A DNA stretch of 64,000 nt from an uncultured Aquimarina sp. (GCF_947496855.1 NZ_CANMED010000002.1:558001-622000), one strand, 5' to 3'; positions 37,294-45,961 are shown, numbered from the stretch's first letter. Numbers and translations: made by a program. Notes: generated from the sequence alone by a model not told the origin.

Positions 37294-38613
37294 ATGACTA
37301 GAGAAGCAGATTATACAATCAAAGGATTTATTTATCAATTCAATAAAACTCTTGAACAAGTATTGTCTGAACCTAATGGAACTGAAATAACTGTAGAAGG
37401 AATTATAGAAGATATTGATGTAGTATCAGCAAGTTTAACAAAAGCTATCCAATGTAAATATCACGAAACAAAAGGAAAATATAAATTATCCGACATTTCA
37501 AAACCAATATTGCAAATGTTAGTTCATTATGCTAACAATAAAGACAAGGATATTCAATACATACTCTACGCTCATTTCTCAGATGAAACCGAAGGAGAAA
37601 AAATAATTTCTAAAAGTGATATTGAAACAATTCTAAAATCAAAAGACAAATCTTATCTTAATAATATTTCCACGCTAAAACCGCCAAAAACGAAAGTAAT
37701 AAAAGAACTTCTACTAAAACCTAAAAAAAGTGCAGAAGACATAAAAACAATAACAACATATTATGGAACTGCCACTGATTTGGAGCTACAAATTGATATA
37801 GATAACTTTTTAAAACCTGAAAAATTTAAGTTTGTTATTGGAAAATCTTTTGATGCACTAATAGTCGATATAAAACAATTACTAGAAACTAAAAGCGGTT
37901 TTACAAAGGTTGATATTGAGGAACTATTTTATCCAAATGCCATCCAAAAAATAGCTAACAAAAGTATCCTACATAATTCAGACGACAGAAAAATAAACAA
38001 CACTAATTTCATATCAGAATTAGAAAAAAATAAAAAAACAGCGATAACAAGGTGGACAAGGGAATTTTTGACTTATTCAGCACTTTTAACGAAAAGAAGG
38101 AGTCAGTTGAAATTGAACTTACAAGCTAATCATAGACTAAGATACTTTCTATTCAATGAATCAAATATTAAAGATTTTGAAAATAAAATCGTAAAATTTA
38201 TTTCAGATTATATAGGTAAATATCATTATAAAATCAAACTCCATAGTAAAACACCAGTTTTCTGCATAAAAACAGATAGCGAAAATTTAATCCCACAAAT
38301 AGAAAGTAGGCTACACCAAAAAGGACTGAAATTTCAAAATGGGTTAAAAGGAAATGACTTTTTTCAAGGAGAGTTTTTAAGAGAGCCTGCTATAATTAGC
38401 ACAAAAAATTGGAGAGAATTCCAACTACGAATTTGTAATTATAATATTGATTCAGCCAAAGCCATAAATAGTAAAAAAAGTGATGACCTCTTTATAATTG
38501 GAAAAGAAGATTTTAAAGAAATAGATACTCAAGACATAAATATTGAATTTTTAGAAGTTTCTAACCTAAATGAGTTACAATATTTATTGATGCTAACTGA
38601 CAATTTTGAATAA
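37294..38613 (+). CDS. DUF4297-like PD-(D/E)XK nuclease of a HerA defence pair
   Basis: From the ATG at MTREADYTIKGF the protein has 439 residues; a TTG 24 bp upstream would overlap the cassette end. The N-terminus reads GFIYQF, then EGIIEDID (35-42) and IQCKY (52-56), the E/D...QxK core of DUF4297/Cap4-like nucleases. The rest is helical with no recognised domain. The HerA-like ATPase starts on the base after its stop. Nuclease-HerA pairs of this type act against phages in other bacteria. Activity here is inferred. Confidence 0.8.
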   Translation: MTREADYTIKGFIYQFNKTLEQVLSEPNGTEITVEGIIEDIDVVSASLTKAIQCKYHETKGKYKLSDISKPILQMLVHYANNKDKDIQYILYAHFSDETEGEKIISKSDIETILKSKDKSYLNNISTLKPPKTKVIKELLLKPKKSAEDIKTITTYYGTATDLELQIDIDNFLKPEKFKFVIGKSFDALIVDIKQLLETKSGFTKVDIEELFYPNAIQKIANKSILHNSDDRKINNTNFISELEKNKKTAITRWTREFLTYSALLTKRRSQLKLNLQANHRLRYFLFNESNIKDFENKIVKFISDYIGKYHYKIKLHSKTPVFCIKTDSENLIPQIESRLHQKGLKFQNGLKGNDFFQGEFLREPAIISTKNWREFQLRICNYNIDSAKAINSKKSDDLFIIGKEDFKEIDTQDINIEFLEVSNLNELQYLLMLTDNFE

Positions 38614-40371
38614 ATGGAAAGTAAAGAACTACTAAAAATAGGAACTGTTATTGAAAGTGCTTCAAATTTAATTATGATAAGGATTGAAGATGATGAGACA
38701 TTTGAAAAAAACAAACACGAAATTCAGATTGGCAAGTATCTACAAATTAAAGAAGGAAATCATAACTACGTAATTTGCGTCATTCAGAGTATAAAAATTA
38801 ATGACGATAATAGAAAATATATAATCAATTCTCAACCAATAGGTGTCTTTTCCGAAGACTTCAAACAAGGTAGTTCTATTTTGCCTTCTCCGACAGAAGA
38901 AGTATTTATTGTTTCCGAAGCTATTATGAGTAAAATCTTTAGTAAAGACAGTAATTACTCATTTAAATTTGGAGAATTAATTCAAAATAGAGATATAAAC
39001 CTACACATAAACGGCAATAGCTTTTTCAGCAAACATATTGCAGTTGTTGGTTCTACAGGTTCTGGTAAATCTTGTACTGTTGCTAAAATATTACAAGATG
39101 TTGTTGGAATAAATAAAAAGACGAACTTAAATAATGGAAGTCAAAAAAATGCACACATAATTATTTTTGATATTCATTCCGAATACAAATCTGCCTTTGA
39201 AATCGAAAGCAAAGAGAATTTCAACCTTAACGCTCTTGATGTAGATAAATTAAAGCTACCATACTGGTTAATGAACTCTGAGGAATTGGAATCATTATTT
39301 ATAGAGAGTAATGAGCAAAATTCGCACAATCAAGTTTCACAGTTTAAAAAAGCAGTTACCTTAAATAAAGAAAAACATAATCCTACGCTCACAAAGGTAA
39401 ACTATGACACTCCTGTCTATTTTAGCATTGAAGAAGTATATAACTATATTTCAAATATGAATGAAGAGGTTATAAATAAAATCGAGGGAGAAGACCAAAA
39501 ACCAAAATTACTTGATGGCACTTTAATCTTTGACATTAATTCTTATTTCGATAAAAAACTAGAATTTGTAACAGCAAATACGGCTAAAGCAACAAAAGCA
39601 AGTAATGGTGCTTTCAATGGTGAATTTAATAGATTTCTATCAAGGCTAGAAACTAAAATAAATGATAAAAGATTAGATTTTTTACTACAACCAAATAAAG
39701 CTGACGGCACATTATACAAAACAGACGATTTCGAAGAAATAATAAAACAATTCCTTGGCTATTTAGACAAGTCAAATATTACTATAATTGATTTAAGTGG
39801 TGTTCCTTTTGAAGTTTTAAGTATAACTGTAAGTTTAATATCAAGATTAGTATTTGATTTTGCATTTCATTATTCTAAGTTAAAACACAGCATAAAAGAA
39901 CTAAATGATATTCCATTTTTAATAGTTTGTGAAGAAGCTCATAATTATATTCCTAAATCTGGTGGTGCTGAATACAAAGCTTCAAAAAAATCAATAGAGC
40001 GAATTGCAAAAGAGGGGAGAAAATATGGTTTGAGTTTAATGGTTGTCAGCCAAAGACCTTCTGAAGTTTCAGATACTATTTTTTCTCAATGTAATAATTT
40101 TGTTGCGTTAAGACTCACTAACATTAGCGACCAAAACTATATAAAAGGATTACTTCCAAACAACGCAAATTCAATTACCGATATATTGCCAACATTATCA
40201 GCAGGAGAATGTTTAATTGTTGGAGATGCAACTCCAATGCCTGCAATCGTGCAAATGGAAATGCCTGACCCTGAACCCAAATCTGAAAGTATTAAATTTC
40301 ATAGTCAATGGGAGAACGAGTGGAAAGAGGTTACATTTAGCGAAGTAATAACTAGATGGAGAAAAGAATAA
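38614..40371 (+). CDS. HerA-like hexameric ATPase of the defence pair
   Basis: The 585-residue protein has an N-terminal HAS-barrel-like region. Walker A GSTGSGKS is at 146-153, Walker B reads FLIVCEEAHNY (about 433), and the arginine-finger strand is VVSQRPSEV (about 480), followed by CNNFVALRL. This is the HerA/FtsK-like translocase layout. HerA proteins form rings that load or power their partner nuclease on DNA. It is directly fused in expression to the DUF4297-like gene (no gap). Confidence 0.92.
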   Translation: MESKELLKIGTVIESASNLIMIRIEDDETFEKNKHEIQIGKYLQIKEGNHNYVICVIQSIKINDDNRKYIINSQPIGVFSEDFKQGSSILPSPTEEVFIVSEAIMSKIFSKDSNYSFKFGELIQNRDINLHINGNSFFSKHIAVVGSTGSGKSCTVAKILQDVVGINKKTNLNNGSQKNAHIIIFDIHSEYKSAFEIESKENFNLNALDVDKLKLPYWLMNSEELESLFIESNEQNSHNQVSQFKKAVTLNKEKHNPTLTKVNYDTPVYFSIEEVYNYISNMNEEVINKIEGEDQKPKLLDGTLIFDINSYFDKKLEFVTANTAKATKASNGAFNGEFNRFLSRLETKINDKRLDFLLQPNKADGTLYKTDDFEEIIKQFLGYLDKSNITIIDLSGVPFEVLSITVSLISRLVFDFAFHYSKLKHSIKELNDIPFLIVCEEAHNYIPKSGGAEYKASKKSIERIAKEGRKYGLSLMVVSQRPSEVSDTIFSQCNNFVALRLTNISDQNYIKGLLPNNANSITDILPTLSAGECLIVGDATPMPAIVQMEMPDPEPKSESIKFHSQWENEWKEVTFSEVITRWRKE

Positions 40372-40372
40372 C

Positions 40373-40472
40373 TGGCTCTAATGATGTATATTCCATTTGG
40401 CAAATAGTTTATCTTCGCTATCAGTCCGTAAACGATTTACACCAAACAAAACATACACAACTGTTACCACCA
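40373..40472. repeat. attC-like recombination site behind the HerA gene
   Basis: Outer arms are TGGCTCTAA (40373-40381) and TTACCACCA (40464-40472), sharing TGG...TAA / TTA...CCA. Inner arms are 40384-40403 and about 40442-40461; 13 of 20 positions pair. Six of the seven mismatches are A-C on the top strand, which become G-T wobbles on the bottom strand. Integron attC sites recombine as folded bottom strands, so this bias fits. The crossover would be at CTG/TT. Confidence 0.65.
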
Positions 40473-40483
40473 ATTAAAAATAA

Positions 40484-41176
40484 ATGAAAGACACGGAAAA
40501 TGATAACATAAAAAATATAGAGTTTTTAGTAACAAAATCGAGAGAATTACTTCAAGAACAACTAAAATCTTATGAAACCGCTACTAATAAAGCTGGTATT
40601 TTAATTTCAATTTCTGGATTGTTTTTACCTATTGCAATTGCATTTATTTCTAGTTCCGATACTGTCATCATTCTTAAAATTATTACTCTTATTCCCGTAA
40701 TTATTATGATAATAGGATTGATCTATCTGTTAAAAGTATTAATGCCTAAAGGCCTTGATCACGGATTTGACTTTAATCAGTTTAACAATAAGATTAATGA
40801 AAATTACAAACAATTGTTATTGTATGAAATTGGAGCAAACAAAAGCTCCTTTCAAGACAATTCTTCAATTGTACTTAAACAAAATAAAGATTTCAAAATC
40901 GGATTAAAATTCATTTTTTCTGCCACTATCTTTGTATTTTTAATCGTGACAGCAAGCTTATTTATGAATGATCAAAAATTGGATACTGAACAAACTGAAA
41001 ATATTAAAATTGAACAAATAAATAATATAGAAATGGCCGACAAAAAATCAGAAAACGACTCAACTTCAAGTAATGAAAACCAAAACAATTCGGAATCTAC
41101 AATACCTGAAGTTCCTCGCGAGCAAAGAGCGAATATAGAGAAGGGTGACGATCCTAAAAAATTGGATAAAAAGTAA
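40484..41176 (+). CDS. four-helix membrane protein, second cassette
   Basis: The 230-residue protein has an N-terminal amphipathic helix, two adjacent membrane helices (about 38-56 and 64-84), a soluble stretch, and a third segment near 147-165. It ends in a hydrophilic tail rich in Asn, Glu and Ser. I recognise no family; the layout is like small membrane effectors of defence systems, but that is only a resemblance. It sits in a unit beginning TTACCACCAATTAAAAA, nearly the same leader as the HerA cassette. Confidence 0.65.
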   Translation: MKDTENDNIKNIEFLVTKSRELLQEQLKSYETATNKAGILISISGLFLPIAIAFISSSDTVIILKIITLIPVIIMIIGLIYLLKVLMPKGLDHGFDFNQFNNKINENYKQLLLYEIGANKSSFQDNSSIVLKQNKDFKIGLKFIFSATIFVFLIVTASLFMNDQKLDTEQTENIKIEQINNIEMADKKSENDSTSSNENQNNSESTIPEVPREQRANIEKGDDPKKLDKK

Positions 41177-41178
41177 GC

Positions 41179-41264
41179 TGGTGATAAAACCAAGTATGAT
41201 GTCATAGCAGCGAATTGACAATCCCGATAGTGCGGAAATGTTTTCTGTGCAGGATAATAAACTA
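41179..41264. repeat. truncated attC-like site of the second cassette
   Basis: TGGTGATAA (41179-41187) follows the stop of the membrane-protein gene and matches the reverse complement of that cassette's 5' end (TTACCACCA) at eight of nine bases. The expected right arm is not recognisable. The sequence runs into the first copy of the 19-bp array repeat at 41265 instead. Confidence 0.5.
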
Positions 41265-41280
41265 AAAGTTCAAATAAACG

Positions 41281-41406
41281 ATGCTAGAAACGATACTTGA
41301 CTTAATTGCAGGGATAATTGGTAGCAATAAAAGGTTATCAGTAATACTTGCGATTCTGATTCTACTTTTATTTGTGGGATATTTAATTTACACTAAAGTT
41401 CAATAA
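41281..41406 (+). CDS. 41-residue single-helix membrane peptide
   Basis: It starts at the ATG of repeat copy 1 and stops at the TAA of copy 2, ending in TKVQ. One membrane helix (RLSVILAILILLLFVGYLIY) fills its C-terminal half, after LDLIAGIIGSNK. A close relative of its last 34 residues is encoded at 57316-57498, outside the array, where the repeat is absent. That conservation suggests a real peptide. Function unknown. Confidence 0.6.
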   Translation: MLETILDLIAGIIGSNKRLSVILAILILLLFVGYLIYTKVQ

Positions 41407-41410
41407 AACG

Positions 41411-41728
41411 ATGAACACAGAAGAATTTGTGAAGGCATTTTATATAGAAAAACAGAATTTCCTGAAAGAGTATTTATCGAAAAATCCTGAAAGTGAGGTT
41501 GGTCAACTAATTAAATCACTTAATCTAACCGACCGACAAAATGAAATAATGGAAAAAATAATGGACAATTCATTAACTGATGTTTTTTACATTATCCTCC
41601 TGGGTTTAGACGGAAGTGCTTCAATTGGTGGAACACAAGAGATTTACGAATTGAAAGATGAAAAGGGGAATCAGTTGAGTGGAAACATTGAAGATCATGC
41701 ATATGAGTATTTCCAAGAAAATCGATAA
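41411..41728 (+). CDS. small cytosolic protein, unknown; immunity-like
   Basis: The 105-residue protein starts at the ATG of repeat copy 2 and its stop touches copy 3. It is acidic and has the stretch FYIILLGLDGSASIGGTQEIYEL. Size, acidity and single-domain nature recall immunity proteins of polymorphic toxins, but I cannot name a family. Confidence 0.6.
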   Translation: MNTEEFVKAFYIEKQNFLKEYLSKNPESEVGQLIKSLNLTDRQNEIMEKIMDNSLTDVFYIILLGLDGSASIGGTQEIYELKDEKGNQLSGNIEDHAYEYFQENR

Positions 41729-41897
41729 AAGTTCAAAAAAACGATGGGATATAATAGCAATTGCTATTATATCTTTGTTACCATTAATATTGCTTAACTG
41801 CTAAAGTCAAACATTTCCCTAATCGAAAAGATTATTTCACTCAATTTAAATTGATTTGAATCAAATCTCTAACTATGTTTGAATCAAAATTATCATA

Positions 41898-42509
41898 ATG
41901 AAAAAAACTTTATTGATAATATTACTTCTGATCTTTTCTGTAAATCTATTTTCACAAAATTTCAAAATACCAAAAATTGACTGGGAAGGAAAAACGGAAA
42001 CGGAAAATATTTATGCGAACTTGCTAAAATTAAAGGACAGGAACTCATTAATTGTTAAGATTGGTTATTCTACTTCTTTTGCAGAAGGACAGAGTTCAGA
42101 ATTCATCGTTTATCAAAATGATGGTAGTGTAAAACGATTTGTTGCTTATAACCTCCATTCTACAGAATTTAAAACTAAAATTAAACGCAAAAGAATTAAG
42201 AAAAAAGAACATAAATATTATTGGAAATATTTGAATAATTGCATTAAAGAAAAGAAATATAAAATAGAAAAAAACAAATTAAATATTACTAAAAAAAAGG
42301 GGGAAGAAAAAGGGAAAGCAACATTAACAACTATGTACATTTCTCATACAGTAAATTATCATTTTTGGATTGTTCAAGGTGAAAATTATATTGCTTATGG
42401 AAGTACATCTCCAAAAGCTTATATAGACAGTAAATTCCCAGGTTATGAAGAAAGGCAAAAATTAGTTGATTTAATAAACGGATTTGAAAAACTAATAGAG
42501 AAATACTAA
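41898..42509 (+). CDS. exported basic protein, unknown
   Basis: The 203-residue protein has a signal peptide (LLIILLLIFSVNLFSQ) and a lysine-rich centre (about residues 95-135). It starts well downstream of repeat copy 3 and not at its ATG, and it is followed by an attC-like region, so this unit may have arrived separately. No domain recognised. Confidence 0.65.
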   Translation: MKKTLLIILLLIFSVNLFSQNFKIPKIDWEGKTETENIYANLLKLKDRNSLIVKIGYSTSFAEGQSSEFIVYQNDGSVKRFVAYNLHSTEFKTKIKRKRIKKKEHKYYWKYLNNCIKEKKYKIEKNKLNITKKKGEEKGKATLTTMYISHTVNYHFWIVQGENYIAYGSTSPKAYIDSKFPGYEERQKLVDLINGFEKLIEKY

Positions 42510-42574
42510 TGGTAATATCATATATGAAATCAGAACAATTTAAGGCTAGATCAAAAGGCCATTTACTTTTGCAA

Positions 42575-42678
42575 TGGCGCTAAATTTTTATAAATTAAAC
42601 AATAAATAAAAATGCGCAGATAAATCGATTGGTTCAGGTATACTTGCCTTGCTCCGATTCATATATTTGGCGTTGGAA
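42575..42678. repeat. possible third attC-like site
   Basis: TGGCGCTAA (42575-42583) has the same TGGNNNTAA form as the two preceding sites, and TTTGGCGTTGG (42666-42676) resembles a right-hand core with crossover at GCG/TT. Bulged pairing between about 42600-42618 and 42652-42674 is visible. A matching cassette 5' end (TTAGCGCCA) is not found upstream, so this is weak. Confidence 0.35.
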
Positions 42679-42696
42679 TAAAAGTTCAATAAAACG

Positions 42697-43134
42697 ATGA
42701 TAATAAGGTTGATAAAAAAAACATACGTAATATTCTGGAGTTTTGTTCTTGTGTTATTGCTTTTATCATTTTGTCAGAATGATAAAACATTAGATATCAA
42801 TATTCACGATACTTATTTTGTGTTTTCTCAACAACAAATCTTGATACTTATAAGCATGCTTTTTGGACTTACTGGGCTTATATATTGGACCCTAGAAAGA
42901 TATAGGTTTAAAACCTCAGTTTTACTGAATAGTTTACACCTTATTTTAACGATTGGTATATTTATTACAAATGGAATTAGAAGTCTTGTAAGTTATCATT
43001 TTTTAGGTGAAAGATATTATACAAATACTTATGTTCCCGATTCGTCTATATGGTTGTGCACATTTATCATATTCATTGGACAACTTGTTTTCATTATGAA
43101 TATTATTTTGTCAATTATAAAAGGAAGAAATTAA
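42697..43134 (+). CDS. four-helix membrane protein, unknown
   Basis: The 145-residue protein starts at the ATG of repeat copy 4. Four hydrophobic segments (about 10-27, 47-64, 74-95, 115-138) surround the motif DINIHDTYFVFSQQQ, which resembles a stretch of cytochrome oxidase subunit I but without haem ligands around it. It lies in the inner membrane by prediction. Function unknown. Confidence 0.65.
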   Translation: MIIRLIKKTYVIFWSFVLVLLLLSFCQNDKTLDINIHDTYFVFSQQQILILISMLFGLTGLIYWTLERYRFKTSVLLNSLHLILTIGIFITNGIRSLVSYHFLGERYYTNTYVPDSSIWLCTFIIFIGQLVFIMNIILSIIKGRN

Positions 43135-43149
43135 AAGTTCAATAAAACG

Positions 43150-43785
43150 ATGGAAGATAATTTCATAAAAGTTCAAGATGAGATTATTAATCCTTTATAT
43201 TTTTTTAACACAATTATGACGAACAGTATTTTCCATAGCAAAGAGTTTAAAATAAATGGGATTTCTGTTCCTGAATTTGAATTAAAAAATGGAAATCTAA
43301 TCCGAATTTATGTCCCAAATGTTCGGATTATTAAATTTGACCTAACAATTGAATTAATAAAATATTTCCAAAAAAAGAACACGAATTTACATTGGGCTAA
43401 AAACTACTCTCAAAATTCATTATTGGAACGTTTATTTCCTCTAACAGTAAAAAAATATTTAGTCTATAAAAAGAAAATTGATGAACAAAACGCATCAAGA
43501 ATTGCGGATGAAATTGGAGTTAAGTTAGACGACAAATTTGAAAGAATAGGTTTTGTTAATCGAAAAGCCTTAATAATAAAAGCTCTTTTTGAAAAAAACG
43601 ATTCAATTCTTATAGATTATTACGGGGTAAGTGCAATTGGAATTAAAAAATTAGAACAAATAGTTAACGTTGAAATTGAAAAAGGAAAAACTGGGATTGC
43701 ATTCGATTTATTAGAATATATTGAGGAAAACGAGCCTTATGAAAATATTGAACGAATAAAATTAACTGTAGCTAGTACTTTATAA
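43150..43785 (+). CDS. soluble protein with C-terminal helical region, unknown
   Basis: The 211-residue protein starts at the ATG of repeat copy 5. No signal or membrane segment is present. The C-terminal third (VSAIGIKKLEQIVNVEIEKG) is helical. I recognise no family. A small terminator follows, which is unusual within the array and marks a transcription end. Confidence 0.6.
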   Translation: MEDNFIKVQDEIINPLYFFNTIMTNSIFHSKEFKINGISVPEFELKNGNLIRIYVPNVRIIKFDLTIELIKYFQKKNTNLHWAKNYSQNSLLERLFPLTVKKYLVYKKKIDEQNASRIADEIGVKLDDKFERIGFVNRKALIIKALFEKNDSILIDYYGVSAIGIKKLEQIVNVEIEKGKTGIAFDLLEYIEENEPYENIERIKLTVASTL

Positions 43786-43813
43786 ATTAATTGCTGGTAA
43801 AAGACTATTTATG

Positions 43814-43836
43814 AAAGTCCATAAGGACTTTTTATC
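43814..43836 (+). terminator. rho-independent terminator inside the array
   Basis: AAAGTCC (43814-43820) pairs with GGACTTT (43825-43831) around a 4-nt loop and is followed by a short T run. It lies 29 bp after the preceding stop codon. Confidence 0.65.
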
Positions 43837-43934
43837 TGTATTCATTTACTAAATTTAGGGTTTAAAACAAGCAATTAATCTTATACCAAACATTAAAGTT
43901 CAATAAAACGATGGGAAATTACTAAGGAAATAAA

Positions 43935-44114
43935 GAACTGTGGAAAGAGCTTGTTCTTTCAGTTAAAGAATCCGCAGATAAGTAGAATATACTTCAATCT
44001 ACAATAGCAGAGCATGCAAATGTTAACCCTTCTACAGTGTCAAAAATATTTGACATGAAATCTTGTCCTAAAGTAAATGTTCTTTTTAAAACGGCAGAAG
44101 CTGTAAAAGGTTAA
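43935..44114 (+). pseudogene. decayed helix-turn-helix gene
   Basis: The frame reads ELWKELVLSVKESADK, a TAG stop, then STIAEHANVNPSTVSKIFD and a C-terminal VNVLFKTAEAVKG. The second part is a clear XRE-like helix-turn-helix. The internal stop, and the four-codon frame at the ATG of repeat copy 6 (MGNY then stop), show the gene is broken and was not joined in frame. Confidence 0.65.
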
Positions 44115-44391
44115 AATTAAATTTAAAGGTGGATCAAATTACTAAAGATGATACTGTAAAGCTAATTTCTGGTGGCCCAAAAATGAGAGTAATGGAAGTT
44201 GATACGAATAATTATGTATTTTGCTCCTAGAGAAATAAAAGGTACGATGAAATGAAAGGTCATTTCCCAATATACACAATAACTAAAGTCTAAAAAATGA
44301 TGAGTCAATCAAAAACATACATAAAAATAGTAGTCCAACTATCTATATGTATGTTTTACAATTTAAATAATAATTATTAACTATTTAATTT

Positions 44392-44532
44392 CTAACACAA
44401 AGAAGATCTTGCTCCACAAATTGCTCGTCGACTTGCAAGAGATATACTTCCTCCTTTAATGCTAGCTTTGTTTTCTAAAATTGCAATAGTATTCTTTTCT
44501 AGTTTTAATGTTTTAATACTCTTTTTTTTCAT
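44392..44532 (-). CDS. orphan GG-leader RiPP (lanthipeptide-like) precursor peptide
   Basis: This 46-residue peptide is too short for most gene callers. It begins MKKKSIKTLKLEKNTIAILE and has the leader cleavage motif IKGG (residues 25-28), as in the Bacteroidota natural-product leader family (TIGR04149 type). The core is SISLASRRAICGARSSLC: five Ser and two Cys that could form lanthionines. It is the only gene on the minus strand inside the array. No lanthipeptide synthetase, peptidase-transporter or second precursor is in the window. Confidence 0.8.
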   Translation of the reverse strand: MKKKSIKTLKLEKNTIAILENKASIKGGSISLASRRAICGARSSLC

Positions 44533-45388
44533 GATAATAAATGTTTATAAGTTAAAAATATTTGTAATTATTTTACATTCTAATCGTTGAGTGAAAGTAT
44601 AATCGATACATCTATATTTTCTCTGTTCACAGAAAATACTGTTATACCAACTGAATTGATGTGTGTTATCGCTTTGGTTATTATTGAATTTCAAAATGAA
44701 GATATACTAGTGTAGAGTTAATAACAAGAAAATATTCTTGAAATTTATAAATTTCATGTTAGATTTTTATATGCATTTCAGTGTTAAATAATTGATAATA
44801 TGCTTTTTAAATTATTGTCTATGTTAAACTAAGCTAACCTAGAAACCGTATGACTCTTTTCTAATACTTGCATCCAATTTATGAACAAAAGGTTGATTGA
44901 TTTGGATGAAATATTATTCTATTGCATTATTCAAAATAATATGGGAGTAAAAAAAAGAAGGCAAAAGTATTAACTTTGAAACCGAACTAGAAAAAATAGA
45001 AATTTAAAAAGAACGATTAGTAACTCTTGGAAATTAAGATTAAAAATTGGAGATATTTGAGGATTAAGCACTGCCGTATTATCGTCTCTATTTGAATTTT
45101 TTGATAATAAAAGTTTCGATAATGTATTTTTCGGATAGTTCTTTATAGCTCTAGTTTATAATAGCGTTTATAATTTAAACTTGCTCTATTCTGTTTTTTA
45201 GTTAGCATAGTGATTATAAGAATATTAAAATTTTATTCTTATTTAGAGGGATGTTTAGTACCAACCATGATGTAAACTACAGTCTTTTTAATTAAAGATT
45301 ATAATTTCTGGAGTGATATTCTTTGCATACGATTTCACTGGTAATAAAAGAAAAAGTTAATTACAAAGTTCAATAAAACGATTGAAAA
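44533..45388. other. 856 bp without an intact gene
   Basis: The stretch between the RiPP precursor and the next array gene is very AT-rich, with short frames broken by many stops. It ends at repeat copy 8 (45365-45382). It probably holds the precursor's promoter at the left and decayed cassette sequence in the rest. Confidence 0.5.
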
Positions 45389-45679
45389 ATGAAAGAGCTT
45401 ACTGAAATAAAAGTATATGCTACTGGAAAAACAGATCCTTTCATCAAATCTGGAACACCCATTTTACAGATTCAAAACGGAGAAGTAAATGTTGGTAGAA
45501 TAGTTTATGACCTAAATGATGAGTGGTCTCTTCATATTGATCATCCAGAAAATAATCAAGAGTTAAGTTCTCTTGCGCTTAAATTGCTAATTGATAAAGA
45601 ACCGAAGTTTCTAAAAAGCAAAAAGTCCGTTATTGTTTTATGTCCAAAAAAAATAGCAGAAAAAATGAATTGGGGATGA
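45389..45679 (+). CDS. small soluble protein, unknown
   Basis: The 96-residue protein starts seven bases after repeat copy 8, whose terminal G is displaced (ACGATTG). It has a beta-rich look (TPILQIQNGEVNVGRIVYDL) and no signal peptide. No family is recognised. Single-domain size fits an immunity or antitoxin-type protein, without proof. Confidence 0.55.
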   Translation: MKELTEIKVYATGKTDPFIKSGTPILQIQNGEVNVGRIVYDLNDEWSLHIDHPENNQELSSLALKLLIDKEPKFLKSKKSVIVLCPKKIAEKMNWG

Positions 45680-45741
45680 GTCACTATAAAAATAGTAATA
45701 TCTAAAAATAGTAATATCTAAAAATAAAAGTTCAAAAAACG

Positions 45742-45957
45742 ATGAAAATAATTTTCTGGACACTTTACACATTAACTATAATAGGCTTAGTAATTTCTAT
45801 TACTTTAATTATAATGGGTAACATGCCTTGTTCGGGAGATGGATGCCTGATCCATATTTTATATTTTATCGGCACTCCACTCTTGTTAGTTTTTGGAATA
45901 TTATTTTTCTTTATGACAAGAACAGTTATAAAACAATGGAAATCTAAAGTTCAATAA
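45742..45957 (+). CDS. two-helix membrane protein ending in the repeat
   Basis: The 71-residue protein starts at the ATG of repeat copy 9 and stops at the TAA of copy 10, so its last three residues, KVQ, are written by the repeat. Two membrane helices (about 4-25 and 37-58) flank a small loop with two Cys (MPCSGDGCLIH). Function unknown. Confidence 0.6.
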   Translation: MKIIFWTLYTLTIIGLVISITLIIMGNMPCSGDGCLIHILYFIGTPLLLVFGILFFFMTRTVIKQWKSKVQ

Positions 45958-45961
45958 AACG

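Larger units (their letters stand above)
37273..40463 (+). mobile_element. integron-type gene cassette carrying a two-gene defence module
   Basis: The cassette is taken from the base after G in G/TTAGAGCCA (37272) to the G of CTG/TTACCACC (40463). Its first nine bases, TTAGAGCCA, are the exact reverse complement of TGGCTCTAA at 40373-40381, which opens the attC-like hairpin behind the second gene. That is what circular cassette integration predicts: the cassette's 5' end completes its own attC. The core differs from the canonical GTTRRRY (GTTAGAG here). No integrase is in the window. Element type is inferred. Confidence 0.7.

Noticed and set aside
37273..40381. Transposon with 9-bp terminal inverted repeats around the HerA pair
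   Set aside because: There is no transposase and no target-site duplication was seen. The hairpin and second GTT behind the right arm fit attC better.
41703..41804. A 33-codon frame with a hydrophobic end (MSISKKIDKSSKKRW...LLNC) crossing repeat copy 3
   Set aside because: It overlaps the preceding gene and reads the repeat in a different frame. No relative is known to me, so I did not call it a gene.
42697..43134. Cytochrome oxidase subunit I fragment
   Set aside because: The resemblance is one short stretch (HDTYFVF). The haem-ligand histidines and the other helices are missing.
43786..43879. ATTAATTGC (43786-43794) and GCAATTAAT (43871-43879) as another attC
   Set aside because: A 9-bp AT-rich match over 94 bp is weak, the TGGNNNTAA form is absent, and a terminator lies between.
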